Source: VXRN01 sp963664365 | GTDB lineage: Bacteria > Chloroflexota > Dehalococcoidia > Lucifugimonadales > UBA1123 | Length of the DNA: 64,000 nucleotides | Assembly: GCA_963664365.1 (NCBI GenBank) | Contig: OY761144.1 | Coordinates: 3,224,001-3,288,000 of the forward strand | Direction: 5' to 3' | Part shown: piece after piece, positions 49,099 to 58,065 of the stretch | Layout: the number at the start of each line of letters is the position of its first letter | Position numbering within the stretch: position 1 is the first letter of the stretch | The notes under the pieces: model-generated | What the model was told of the DNA's origin: nothing | What the model saw: only the letters and a program-made list of their open reading frames with translations | The model's database searches: none | Position numbers and translations under genes: made by a program

Positions 49099-50190
49099 AT
49101 GACGACATATCGGGGCGATCAAGAGAACATTGCCCGAATCAAAGTAATAGGCGTTGGAGGAGGCGGATCCAACGCTGTCTCCAGAATGTACAGGGAGCGC
49201 ATCCCCGGCGTTGAATACATCGTCGTCAATACGGACTCCCAAGCCCTCGTCCGAAGCGACGTGCCGGTTAAGATTCGCATCGGAGACCAGCTTACCCAGG
49301 GCAAGGGCGTCGGAGGTATGCCCGAGCTTGGCGCCAAGTCCGCCGAGGAGAGCCGCGAAGACCTCTACGAGATCATCCGAGACTCCGACATGGTCTTCTT
49401 GGCCGGCGGCATGGGCGGCGGCACCGGCACCGGCGCGACGCCCATCATCGCTGAGATAGCCAAGGAGACCAACGCGCTCACGGTCGCCGTGGTCACCAAG
49501 CCTTTCGACTTCGAAGGCATCAGGCGGCAGCGTGTCGCCGAAGCGGGAATCAAACGCCTCAGAGAGCACACCGATACCCTGCTCGTCATCCCCAACGAGC
49601 GTCTCCAAGTCATCTCAGAGGAAGAGATAACCGCCGAGAACGCATTCAAGATGGCGGACGACGTCCTGCGGATCGGTGTACAGTCGATCGCCGAACTCGT
49701 CACCGTCGCCGGAGACATCAACGTTGACTTCGCCGACGTTAACGCCATAATGCGCGACGCCGGCCCCGCGTGGATGTCCATCGGATGGGGCATTGGAGAC
49801 CATCGCGCAAGAGAGGCGGCCCAGCACGCCATAACCAACCCGCTGCTCGACGTATCCATCGAGGGAGCCAGGGGTGTCCTGTTCAACATCACCGGCGGCA
49901 GCGACCTCAAACTCTCCGAGTTGCACGAGGCCGCCGAGGTGATTCAGAGAGTCGTTGACCCGGAGGCCAACATAATCTTCGGCATGGTCACGGACCTCAA
50001 GATGGAGAACGAGATCAAGCTGACCATCATCGCCACGGGCTTCCAAGACGGCGACATTCTCAGCGAACGCGAAGACAACATCGAACGGCTGCTGTCAGAA
50101 GCGCTCGCGGCGGGAAAGGAAGACGAACTGGACCTGCCCCCGTTCCTTCGCCGATTCTCGCGGATGCGCACCCAAACCAACGGCAACTGA
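49099..50190 (+). CDS. ftsZ: Cell division protein FtsZ
   Basis: Tubulin-like GTPase that forms the division ring. 363 residues: VIGVGGGGSNAVSRM (nucleotide loop T1), the tubulin signature GGGTGTG at 106-112, and the T7 synergy loop NVDFADVNAIMRDAG at about 210-224, needed for hydrolysis. The C-terminal tail is short and ends with DLPPFLRRFSRMR, close to the FtsA-binding conserved peptide. Start ATG 49099 with GGGGGG-rich leader. A strong terminator follows 27 bases after the stop, closing rsmH-ftsA-ftsZ. Confidence 0.97.
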   Translation: MTTYRGDQENIARIKVIGVGGGGSNAVSRMYRERIPGVEYIVVNTDSQALVRSDVPVKIRIGDQLTQGKGVGGMPELGAKSAEESREDLYEIIRDSDMVFLAGGMGGGTGTGATPIIAEIAKETNALTVAVVTKPFDFEGIRRQRVAEAGIKRLREHTDTLLVIPNERLQVISEEEITAENAFKMADDVLRIGVQSIAELVTVAGDINVDFADVNAIMRDAGPAWMSIGWGIGDHRAREAAQHAITNPLLDVSIEGARGVLFNITGGSDLKLSELHEAAEVIQRVVDPEANIIFGMVTDLKMENEIKLTIIATGFQDGDILSEREDNIERLLSEALAAGKEDELDLPPFLRRFSRMRTQTNGN

Positions 50191-50217
50191 TCCGTTCCTG
50201 CCGACGGCATTCAACCC

Positions 50218-50249
50218 AGCGGCGCGACGCTAATCCCCGTCGCGCCGCT
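50218..50249 (+). terminator. Rho-independent terminator after ftsZ
   Basis: AGCGGCGCGACG (50218-50229) and CGTCGCGCCGCT (50238-50249) form a perfect 12-bp stem with an 8-base loop, followed by GCTCTTTCC. Confidence 0.85.
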
Positions 50250-50276
50250 GCTCTTTCCCCCGCCACCCCTACGAAC

Positions 50277-50383
50277 CTGTGTCACTTTAGGAAGTTCCAT
50301 CGCGCGCGAGCGCGAAAATCCCCTCTCCCTTGAGGGAGAGGGCTAGGGTGAGGGTGATACCTTCACCGACCAAACTGACACAG
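50277..50383. mobile_element. 107-bp repeat element with CTGTGTCA-type terminal inverted repeats
   Basis: Ends CTGTGTCACTTTAG (50277-50290) and CCAAACTGACACAG (50370-50383) are inverted copies with two mismatches. The interior carries the palindromic CCCCTCTCCCTTGAGGGAGAGGG repeat (50319-50341) and TAGGGTGAGGGTG. The right end recurs at 29956-29987. No target-site duplication was found. Together with the ftsZ terminator and the nirA-type promoter it accounts for the 343-base gap 50191-50533. Confidence 0.55.
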
Positions 50384-50403
50384 ACTCCGCCCCTACCCTC
50401 TTA

Positions 50404-50432
50404 TTGACACTACCGCCCCACGTTGATACATT
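50404..50432 (+). promoter_or_regulatory. Sigma70-type promoter of the siroheme reductase gene
   Basis: A perfect TTGACA (50404-50409), 17 bases, then TACATT (50427-50432). The start near 50439 gives a leader of about 95 bases. Confidence 0.75.
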
Positions 50433-50533
50433 TACCATACAACGGACAATCCAAATCCCCGCGTCTATCCGTTCGAGCGGAGCGATCGCCATTCGCCGCC
50501 GGACAAACCGGACTTCAGGAAGGAACTCAGCGA

Positions 50534-52279
50534 ATGACCACCGCCAAGCCGATAATCGAGTACCTGCCCTCCGAGATCGATGAGTTCGAGATGGGCGTGA
50601 ACAAGTTCCAGGCCGGAGACTGGGACCCCACCGATTTCATGGCCTTCCGGCTGCGGCAGGGGGTCTATGGACAGCGGCAGCCCGACGTCCACATGTTCCG
50701 CATCAAGATACCCTTCGGCGGCATGACCGCCGACCAACTGGACATGATGGGCGAGGTCGTCGCCAACTACACCCCGCTCAACAAGGGCCACGTCACGACT
50801 CGCGAGAACATCCAGCTTCATCACATCCCGCTGCCCGACACCCCAACGATCATGCGAATGCTCGCCTCAGTCGGACTCACCACCCGCGAGGCGTGCGGGA
50901 ACACCGTCCGCAACGTCACCGGATGCGCCATCGCGGGCGTCTGCGCCAACGAGCCTTTCGACGTCACCCCTTATGCCGCCGCATACTCCCGATACTTCGT
51001 CAGGCACCCCTTCACACAGTCTATGCCGCGCAAGATCAAGTCCGCCTTCTCAGGCTGCGACCGCGACTGCGCCATTACCGGCATCCACGACGTCGGCTTC
51101 ATACCCCGCATCCAAGACGGGCAGAAGGGATTCAAGATGCTCATGGGCGGCGGCACTTCCATCATGCCGCGCATCGCCCCGACGCTCTACGAATTCGTCA
51201 CCGCCGACGAGTACCTCAGAGTCACGGAAGCCGCGCTCAGGGTATTCCATGACTCCGACGAACTGCGGCGCAGCAGAATGAAGGCCCGCGTCAAGTTCCT
51301 CATCGCCCGAATAGGGATAGACGAGTTCCGCGTTCTCGTCGAAGAACAGCTTCAGGAAGCATGGGCGCAGCGCTCATTCGACCCAACCGGCCTGCTCTTC
51401 ATAGACGATGAGGAAGCCGACGCCCCGCCGCTCGACGGCGACTTTCAGCCCGCCGGGCCGGACCCCGAATTCGAGCGCTGGCTCGATACCAACGTCCAGC
51501 CACAGAAGCAGAGCGGCTACCACACGGTCACCGCCAAGCTCCCGCTCGGAGACATCGACTCCAGCCAGTTCCACAAGCTCGCCGACCTCACCCGCAAGTA
51601 CGGCGCGAGCCGCGCGCGGCTAACCCACCAGCAGAACCTAGCGGTGCGTTGGGTTCCCGAAAACGCGCTCTATGAAGTCTGGCAAAACCTCAAAGAGATC
51701 GGATTTGGCGAGGCCGGAGCCCTCGAGATAACCGACGTCGTCTCATGCCCGGGCACAGATAGCTGCAAGCTCGGCATTACGTCGTCCATGGGTCTTGGCC
51801 GCGCGGTCGCCGATGCCGTTGAGGTAATCGACCAGGAGAACGATCCGCTCATTCGCAAGATGCACATCAAGATGAGCGGATGCCCCAACGGATGCGGACA
51901 GCACCACGTCGCCGACATCGGCTTCCACGGCGCGGCGGCCAAGGGGCCCAGCGGACAGGTGCCCGCCTATGAGTTGTTCCTCGGCGGCGGATTCGAGGAG
52001 GGCGACACGCGCATCGGACTCAGGGTCAAGACCAAGGTCCCGGCCAAGAGTATGCCCCAAGCCCTCAGGAAGGTTCTGGACTTCTACAAGGCCGAGCGCG
52101 GCGACGACGAGATATTCCGGGACTTCGCCGCCCGCGTCGGGCCGGAGTCGTTCGAGCCTCTGCTCGCCGAGTTCAAGGAGATTCCGGAACTCAACCGCGA
52201 GTCGCTGGACATGTACATAGACTGGTCCAAGACCGTCAAATATGTCCTGGAACGCGGCGAAGGAGAGTGCGCCGTCTAG
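50534..52279 (+). CDS. Ferredoxin-type nitrite/sulfite reductase (siroheme, 4Fe-4S)
   Basis: Six-electron reductase of assimilatory nitrite or sulfite. 581 residues from ATG 50534, behind GGAAGGAAC. Two ferrodoxin-like halves are visible: PFGGMTADQLDMMGEVVANY with HVTTRENIQLHHIPL, and KLPLGDIDSSQFHKLADL with RLTHQQNLAVRWVPE. The 4Fe-4S/siroheme ligands are C-x5-C in SCPGTDSCKLGI and C-x3-C in MSGCPNGCGQHH. Siroheme-contacting GNTVRNVTGCAIAG is intact. Nitrite and sulfite cannot be separated from the sequence; a lone gene with its own promoter fits either. The stop shares CTAG with the convergent membrane-protein gene. Confidence 0.93.
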   Translation: MTTAKPIIEYLPSEIDEFEMGVNKFQAGDWDPTDFMAFRLRQGVYGQRQPDVHMFRIKIPFGGMTADQLDMMGEVVANYTPLNKGHVTTRENIQLHHIPLPDTPTIMRMLASVGLTTREACGNTVRNVTGCAIAGVCANEPFDVTPYAAAYSRYFVRHPFTQSMPRKIKSAFSGCDRDCAITGIHDVGFIPRIQDGQKGFKMLMGGGTSIMPRIAPTLYEFVTADEYLRVTEAALRVFHDSDELRRSRMKARVKFLIARIGIDEFRVLVEEQLQEAWAQRSFDPTGLLFIDDEEADAPPLDGDFQPAGPDPEFERWLDTNVQPQKQSGYHTVTAKLPLGDIDSSQFHKLADLTRKYGASRARLTHQQNLAVRWVPENALYEVWQNLKEIGFGEAGALEITDVVSCPGTDSCKLGITSSMGLGRAVADAVEVIDQENDPLIRKMHIKMSGCPNGCGQHHVADIGFHGAAAKGPSGQVPAYELFLGGGFEEGDTRIGLRVKTKVPAKSMPQALRKVLDFYKAERGDDEIFRDFAARVGPESFEPLLAEFKEIPELNRESLDMYIDWSKTVKYVLERGEGECAV

Positions 52280-52671
52280 CCCCGCCTGATCCTGCGCCTC
52301 ATACGCTCGAACCAAGACTCCTGCCGGTCATCCACGATTTGGCCGCGCCATCGCTTCTCGACCTTAGGCGGCCTGGCCAAGACCATCCCGTAACCGATGA
52401 TGAACACCACCAGCCCGGCCCAAGCCAGAAGGCCGAGCGTCCCCAATCCAAACACCTGCAGCGCAAGACCCGTAAGAAGCAGAAGGAACCCCGTCAGCAT
52501 CACCCGCCCCGGAGTGATAGACCAAAAACCGCCTCTCAGCGACTGCCTCGCATACAGCCACACCAGCCGAAAGAAGCCATGCCGACGCGGCCGATTTCCT
52601 CGCGGCGGCGGCCCGACTTCACCCGCGCTCTCCAGAATCTCTTCGATTTCGCGTTGATACCTGCTGGACAT
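52276..52671 (-). CDS. Small membrane protein, unknown
   Basis: 131 residues from ATG 52671 (GGGAGCGGGA upstream). A basic, polar N-terminal region (SRYQREIEEILESAGEVGPPPRGNRPRR) precedes two strong membrane segments (about 58-80 and 82-102: GRVMLTGFLLLLTGLALQVFG and LLAWAGLVVFIIGYGMVLA). The C-terminus is rich in Arg (WFERMRRRIRRG). Comparable small two-segment proteins with PPP linkers are common in Chloroflexota genomes but unnamed. It converges on the siroheme reductase gene with a 4-base overlap. Confidence 0.72.
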   Translation of the reverse strand: MSSRYQREIEEILESAGEVGPPPRGNRPRRHGFFRLVWLYARQSLRGGFWSITPGRVMLTGFLLLLTGLALQVFGLGTLGLLAWAGLVVFIIGYGMVLARPPKVEKRWRGQIVDDRQESWFERMRRRIRRG

Positions 52672-52821
52672 TCCCGCTCCCGGCGTTTGCACTCTGAGAC
52701 CGCATCCTAATCAACAACCCCATGAGTGTCAAGACGGCAAAATTCGGCGGGCGATTGACACAGCCGAAGAAATCTGCAACAATTCCGACCATTCAATCTA
52801 GCGAAATCGAGGTGCGGCCAC

Positions 52822-53775
52822 ATGGAAACTAGGCGTCTGGGCCGGACGGAACTTCAGGTCACGCCGCTCGGATACGGACTGGCGGAGATCGACCGGCAGG
52901 ACAAGGGCGGCAGAGACATCTCGGAATCCGGCCGGGTGCTGGAGGCGGTGCTCGACGGCGGCATCAACTTCCTCGACACCGCATCGGGATACGGCATTAC
53001 CGAGGAGCTTATCGGCGAGACGATCAGCCATCGCCGCGACGAGTACGTACTCGCGACCAAGTTCGGTCCCATCTACGACGATGCCAGCGCCCGCGAGTAC
53101 GACGAAGCCGCGGTCAGCGAGAGCATAGACGACAGCCTGCGGAAGATGAAGACCGACCGGCTGGACATCATCCAGCTTCAGTACGGCGCCCCGGACACCG
53201 GCCTGCTGGCTCCTTACCGCGATGAGATCATCGGCGCGATGCTCAAGGCGCGAGATGCGGGCAAGGTGAGATTCCTAGGCTTCGCCGGAGACAACGACTC
53301 GGCTGAGTGGGCCGTCGAGTGCGGCGCTTTCGACGCCTTGCAGACGACGTTCAACCTCGTGGACCAGCGCGCCCGAAACGGCCTGTTCGCAAGGGCGAGA
53401 GAAAAGGACATCGGCCTCATCATCAAGCGGCCGCTCGCCAACGGCATCTGGGCGAGAGGTCTATTTGAGTTGGAAGACATCCCGGACGACTACCCCGAAG
53501 CGTGGATATTCAAGCGACGCCAGTACCACGAGCGAGTGCAGGCGATGAAGCGGGCCGGACCCATACCGGGCGAGCCGGAGGATCCGACCGCGCTTGCCCT
53601 CGCGTTCGTGTTCGCGCACGAGGCAGACACGGTTATCGTCGGAACGCACAACCCTTCGCATCTGAGCGCGAACATCGAGATCGTCGAGAGCGGCGGGCCG
53701 GATATTAGCGAGGCGGTCGAGGAACTGCGCCGCCGCTTCGACCTTCTGGGCAGCGACTGGGAGCAGGTCGGTTAA
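52822..53775 (+). CDS. Aldo/keto reductase family protein
   Basis: 317-residue TIM-barrel of the aldo/keto reductase superfamily, start ATG 52822. RRLGRTELQVTPLGYGLAEI and NFLDTASGYGITEELIGE give catalytic Asp52 and Tyr57; Lys80 is in VLATKFG. The fourth tetrad residue, normally His at the end of the next strand, is not present: the segment reads LDIIQLQYGAP. The C-terminal cofactor loop (TVIVGTHNPSHLSANIEIVES) is clear. Reductase activity may be altered, but some AKR branches also lack the His. It converges with the second importer, three bases from it. Confidence 0.88.
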   Translation: METRRLGRTELQVTPLGYGLAEIDRQDKGGRDISESGRVLEAVLDGGINFLDTASGYGITEELIGETISHRRDEYVLATKFGPIYDDASAREYDEAAVSESIDDSLRKMKTDRLDIIQLQYGAPDTGLLAPYRDEIIGAMLKARDAGKVRFLGFAGDNDSAEWAVECGAFDALQTTFNLVDQRARNGLFARAREKDIGLIIKRPLANGIWARGLFELEDIPDDYPEAWIFKRRQYHERVQAMKRAGPIPGEPEDPTALALAFVFAHEADTVIVGTHNPSHLSANIEIVESGGPDISEAVEELRRRFDLLGSDWEQVG

Positions 53776-53778
53776 AAC

Positions 53779-54678
53779 TCACTTAGAGCCGCGTAGCCTG
53801 GGGTCTAACAGATCCCTCACGGCGTCGCCGAACATATTCACGCCGTAGATGACAGTTGCGAGGGCGATACCGGGGAACAGGGCCAGGACGGGCTTGGTCT
53901 CCATGAACCTGCGACCTTCGCCGCTGAGCATACCGCCCCAGCTTGGGACGTCGGGAGGCAGCCCGAATCCGAGGAAACTCAGGCTGGCCTCGGCCATGAT
54001 CGCCGACCCTATGCTGACGCTGAATATGACAATCAGCGGAGCCGTGACGTTCGGCATGACGTGCCGCCACAGCGTTCCCGCGTGAGCGCTGCCGAGCGCG
54101 TGAGCCGCCAGAAAGTAGTCATTCCCCTTTATCTCGATCACCGCGCTCCTGACGACCCTCGACCAGCCAATGCCGTTCAGTATTCCTATGACGAGCGCTA
54201 TCTGAATCATCCCTCGTCCCACTATGGACATTACGGTCAGCAGGATTAGCATATACGGGAAGGCTGTCCAGGCATCTACGAATCTCTGCATCACTATGTC
54301 AGGCTTGCCTCCGAAGAAACCGGAGGGAACGCCTATCGCCGCGGCGACCAACACCGTGGCGGCGGTCGCGGCGAGGCCGACTATCATCGAGACCCGCGCG
54401 CCGTAGATGAGACGGCTGAAGATGTCTCTGCCAAGCTGGTCCGCGCCGAGCAGGTGGTCGCCTGAAATTGGAGCGAACCTGCTCAGGATGTCTATTTCGT
54501 CGATTTCATAAGGGGCCAGGAAATCCGCGAATACGCCGCAGAACAGCAGCAGCGCGACTATCGCCCCGCCGACAATCCCCAACGGCTTCTCTCGCGTCAG
54601 CCTGAAGACGAAGTCGGCCCAGGGGCCGCGCCTCCTGGGTTGAATATCCTGTACGGGGATTTCCGTGGTCCGGTTCAT
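53779..54678 (-). CDS. Oligopeptide-type ABC permease, DppC class (second importer)
   Basis: 299 residues, organised like its counterpart near 23 kb: cytosolic tail, one membrane helix, LLGADQLGRDIFSRLIYGARVSMIVG, five more helices. The ATPase-contact loop is KGNDYFLAAHALGSAHAGTLWRHVMPNV, and the end is NMFGDAVRDLLDPRLRG. ATG 54678 starts 12 bases after the DppB-class gene. Together they form the pore of a solute importer fed by the stalked binding protein upstream. ATPase genes are absent. Confidence 0.94.
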   Translation of the reverse strand: MNRTTEIPVQDIQPRRRGPWADFVFRLTREKPLGIVGGAIVALLLFCGVFADFLAPYEIDEIDILSRFAPISGDHLLGADQLGRDIFSRLIYGARVSMIVGLAATAATVLVAAAIGVPSGFFGGKPDIVMQRFVDAWTAFPYMLILLTVMSIVGRGMIQIALVIGILNGIGWSRVVRSAVIEIKGNDYFLAAHALGSAHAGTLWRHVMPNVTAPLIVIFSVSIGSAIMAEASLSFLGFGLPPDVPSWGGMLSGEGRRFMETKPVLALFPGIALATVIYGVNMFGDAVRDLLDPRLRGSK

Positions 54679-54690
54679 TCGCTGTCTCGA

Positions 54691-55659
54691 CTAGCCGTAG
54701 CGCACTCTGGGATCCAGGTAAGCGTAGGAGATGTCAATGAGCAGGTTCGACATCACCACTACCGTCGCTACCACCATGTTTATACCGGATACGATCGTGT
54801 AGTCTCTCTGGTGAAGCGCCTCGAGCATGAGCTTCCCCGTTCCGGGCAGGGCGAAGATCTGCTCGATGATTATGGAGCCGCCCGCAAGCAGGACCAACTC
54901 CGCCCCAATCACGGTCACAACCGGCATCAGCGCATTTCTCAGCGCGTGTCTGACGACTACGAGGTTCTCCCTCAGACCCTTGGAGTACGCGGTTCGGATA
55001 TAGTCCTGGCGGAGTACTTCGAGCATCATGGTGCGGGTCATTCTCATAGTCGTTCCGGCCATTGCCATGCCCAGTATGAAAGCCGGAATCAGGAACATCT
55101 TCAGGTTGCCGATAGGGTCCTCTGTGAAAGGGATGACTTCCAGTGGCGGCGTCCACCCCCACCAGATGGAGGGGTAGATCATGATGAGCGTTCCTATCCA
55201 GAAGCTCGGCACGGCGATGAAGATGATTGCGAGGCTCCGCCCCAGGTAGTCGCCGAACGTGTCCTGCCGCATCGCGGAAAAGACGCCTATCGGCAGCGAG
55301 ATCAGCATCGAGATAAGAATTGCGAGCAGGCCCAACTCGAACGTGACGCCGATTCTGCTGCCGATCAGTTCCAGCGCCGGCGCGCCGCTGAGAAGCGAGT
55401 TGCCCAGGCTGCCGTGAAGCATCAGGTCGCGCAGCCAGCGTCCGTACTGGACGTGAATGGGCACGTCTATGCCGAATGCGCGCTCCAGCCGTTCGCGGTC
55501 GGGAGGTTCGCCGAGAATCTGCCCGCCGCGCATCATCTCGGCAATCATGCTGTCCACGATGTCGCCGGGGATGAGGCGAATCATGAGGAAGACGATGACT
55601 GAGACGAGGAAGAGGGTCAGGACTATCAGAAGCAGTCTTCTGATGACGTAGCGCTGCAA
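54691..55659 (-). CDS. Oligopeptide-type ABC permease, DppB class (second importer)
   Basis: 322 residues: MQRYVIRRLLLIVLTLFLVSVIVFLMIRLIPGD at the start, an external loop, then the conserved inner part with VLRQDYIRTAYSKGLRENLVVVRHALRNALMPV and QIFALPGTGKLMLEALHQRDYT near the C-terminus. Six membrane segments. A 10-bp hairpin lies between it and the binding-protein gene, as in the first importer. Confidence 0.94.
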   Translation of the reverse strand: MQRYVIRRLLLIVLTLFLVSVIVFLMIRLIPGDIVDSMIAEMMRGGQILGEPPDRERLERAFGIDVPIHVQYGRWLRDLMLHGSLGNSLLSGAPALELIGSRIGVTFELGLLAILISMLISLPIGVFSAMRQDTFGDYLGRSLAIIFIAVPSFWIGTLIMIYPSIWWGWTPPLEVIPFTEDPIGNLKMFLIPAFILGMAMAGTTMRMTRTMMLEVLRQDYIRTAYSKGLRENLVVVRHALRNALMPVVTVIGAELVLLAGGSIIIEQIFALPGTGKLMLEALHQRDYTIVSGINMVVATVVVMSNLLIDISYAYLDPRVRYG

Positions 55660-55679
55660 ATTAGACCTCGCCTAAAGAC

Positions 55680-55705
55680 CGCTGGGGGGCGTCAACCCCC
55701 CAGCG
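55680..55705 (-). terminator. Intercistronic hairpin in the second importer operon
   Basis: CGCTGGGGGG (55680-55689) and CCCCCCAGCG (55696-55705) make a perfect 10-bp stem with a 6-base loop, directly after the binding-protein stop. There is only a weak T stretch (GTCTTTA) downstream on the minus strand. It occupies the same position as the 21749-21780 hairpin. Confidence 0.7.
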
Positions 55706-55740
55706 AATCGGTGGCTCAAAGAGTGACTGGACGGGAATCC

Positions 55741-57945
55741 CTAGTGGCCCATCCTCTGCTTGAGGTCCTGATCTACCCAGGCGTACATCAGGACTCTGTG
55801 GAAGCCCTCGAACGCGCCGCCATACTCGCCCCGGTAGCCCTTGAGCCAGGGCTGGTGGAGCATGATCAGGGGAACCCTTCCGAGATAGATCGAGGACACC
55901 TCCTTGATGTAGAGCTCGTCCATCTCGCGCGCTATCTGGCGATACGCGGCGACGTCGGTCTCCTCGCCGGCGCGGGCGATCAGGTCGTCCAGGTAGGTAT
56001 AGCCGCCGGCCACGGGAACCGAGAAGGCCATTTCGCCAACCGGGAGGACATTCTTGTGACGGCAGCATCCGTGGGTCATCCCGTCGTGGGAAGCCTGTAT
56101 GATGCGGTTGAAGTACACGCCGTCATCCGTCTGCGCGTTGATCTCGACGTCCACGCCGATCTTCTTCCAGTAGCTGGATGCGAGCAGCGCGAGATCGACG
56201 TCCTCAGCCCATTCCGCTTTCAGGTCCCAGCCGGCTGTGAACCTAACTCCGTCCGAGCCGCGGGGGTACCCGGCTTCGTCGAGCAGCCTCTCAGCCTCGT
56301 CGGGGTCGAACATGTACTGGGCCTTGACGTCGTCGGGCCACTCTTCGAAGGGTATGAACATGCCCGGCGCGAGGGCTGTTATGAATCCCGTCGGGGTCGG
56401 GTTGGCCATGCCGTAGTAGTAGCCGCTGTTTATCTCGGCCAGGTTGATCGCCTTCTGCATGGCGATGCGGACGTTGCGGTCGTTGAAGGGCTCGCGGTCG
56501 CCCCTCATTATCGGCGTGGTGGACTGAACGCCGGCCAACGTGTGCGCTACTAGCTCAGGGTTGGTCTTCTGAAGGGCGATGGCCTGCTCCAGCGACAGGT
56601 GTTTTCCGCCGGCGAGGGCTGTCTTGCCCGTGCGAAGCGCGGCTGCCCTGGTCGCCGAGTCTTCGATTACGAACAGCCTGATTTCGTCGGCATACGGCAG
56701 ACTGTTGTTGAGGCCCGGATGAATAGGGTCGATCTGCCAGTAGTTGGAGTTCTTGGTGAGTGTCAGGGAGGAGCCGGGCTGGAAGGCGGTTATCTCGTAA
56801 GGCCCTGTGCCGACCACGTTCTCCCAGTCCTGCATGTCGCCGCTCTGTTCGATGACCTCCGGGGGCGCTATCAGGCCTGTGGGCGTCTCGCCCACGCCCA
56901 AGAACCACTGGATGTGGAGAACGTGTCCGGGTTCCGATAACTTGACGACAAAGTTGTTGTCTTCGGTCGCCTCGAAGGACTCTACTGGGATGCCCTGGAA
57001 AGCCTCGTAGAAGATGTTGGGTTCTGTCGCTCCGGACCCCATTCCGAAGTCGCGTAGGAACGTGAACTCGATGTCCTTGGCGGTAAGCTCACGACCGTTC
57101 ATTGGGGCCTTGTCGTGCCACTGGACGCCCTCGCGGATGTCGAAGGTGTACGTCATAAGGTCGGATGAGATCGACCAGTCTTCGGCCAACTCTCCGCCGG
57201 CGTAGCTCATATCGACGTATCTGGACGTGAGGTAGCGGGCATTGTCGCGGGGCAGCGACCAGTCAACGTCGCCCATCGCCTCCAGGACGAACGGCGAGTA
57301 GAGCACCATGCTCTCCCTGGCGTTATGGTAGGGGTCGAAAGTCTCCGGCAGGCCGATTACGGCTGCGGGAATCGTCCCTCCGTAGCGTGGAACCTCGACC
57401 ACCTCTCCCCATACGTTGGTGGTGAATCTCTCGGGCTGAACCTCTTTCTGGACCACGACGGTCTCGCCGGGAAGCTGGATTGTCTTGACGACCTCCACCG
57501 TCTTGACGACCTCCACCGGGACCTCTTTGGTGACCACGACGGTCTCGCCGGGTACTTCAACGGTCTTGACGACCTCTTTTTCGACGACCACGGTCTCGCC
57601 CGGCACCATCACCTCTTTGACGACCTCGACGGTGACGGTCTCGCCCGGAACCTCGACCGTTTCAGTGACCACCTTCTCAACGACAACCGTCTCGCCGGGA
57701 ACCTCGACCGTTTCAGTGACCACCTTCTCGACGACAACCGTCTCGCCCGGTACCTCGACCTCCTTAACCACTTCCATGACGACGGTCTCGCCCGGAACCT
57801 CCACGGTCTTGACGACCTCCTTCTCCACCACCACCGTTTCGCCGGGAACCTCCACTGTCTCTGTACCGCATGCCATGACGAGCATCAGGAGCAGCGCCGC
57901 TCCCGCGGCGAAGAGGATCCAACCAAATGTGCGACTCTTGGACAT
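55741..57945 (-). CDS. Oligopeptide-type substrate-binding lipoprotein with VPGET stalk (second importer)
   Basis: 734 residues from ATG 57945 (GGAGTCA upstream; a longer frame to 58062 is only AT-rich junk). The lipobox is LVMAC (Cys26). Residues 31-169 hold eight PGET repeats with lengths 17, 15, 17, 17, 15, 17, 27 and a final LPGET unit; the first six match the first importer exactly in length and almost in sequence. The family 5 receptor follows (FDIREGVQWHDKAPMNGRELTAKDIEF, NVVGTGPYEITAFQPGSSLTL, IAMQKAINLAEINSGYYYGMANP). Substrate unknown. First gene of the binding protein-DppB-DppC unit. Confidence 0.93.
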   Translation of the reverse strand: MSKSRTFGWILFAAGAALLLMLVMACGTETVEVPGETVVVEKEVVKTVEVPGETVVMEVVKEVEVPGETVVVEKVVTETVEVPGETVVVEKVVTETVEVPGETVTVEVVKEVMVPGETVVVEKEVVKTVEVPGETVVVTKEVPVEVVKTVEVVKTIQLPGETVVVQKEVQPERFTTNVWGEVVEVPRYGGTIPAAVIGLPETFDPYHNARESMVLYSPFVLEAMGDVDWSLPRDNARYLTSRYVDMSYAGGELAEDWSISSDLMTYTFDIREGVQWHDKAPMNGRELTAKDIEFTFLRDFGMGSGATEPNIFYEAFQGIPVESFEATEDNNFVVKLSEPGHVLHIQWFLGVGETPTGLIAPPEVIEQSGDMQDWENVVGTGPYEITAFQPGSSLTLTKNSNYWQIDPIHPGLNNSLPYADEIRLFVIEDSATRAAALRTGKTALAGGKHLSLEQAIALQKTNPELVAHTLAGVQSTTPIMRGDREPFNDRNVRIAMQKAINLAEINSGYYYGMANPTPTGFITALAPGMFIPFEEWPDDVKAQYMFDPDEAERLLDEAGYPRGSDGVRFTAGWDLKAEWAEDVDLALLASSYWKKIGVDVEINAQTDDGVYFNRIIQASHDGMTHGCCRHKNVLPVGEMAFSVPVAGGYTYLDDLIARAGEETDVAAYRQIAREMDELYIKEVSSIYLGRVPLIMLHQPWLKGYRGEYGGAFEGFHRVLMYAWVDQDLKQRMGH

Positions 57946-58065
57946 TGTCTTGACTCCTATCCTTCTGGGTTCGACTCTGCTCGATTGGGGCGTGAGGTAT
58001 AAGGTACAGGATGCAAGGTGTAGCGTACAAGGGGATGGATATTGGACAGTGGTAAGGGACAATGT

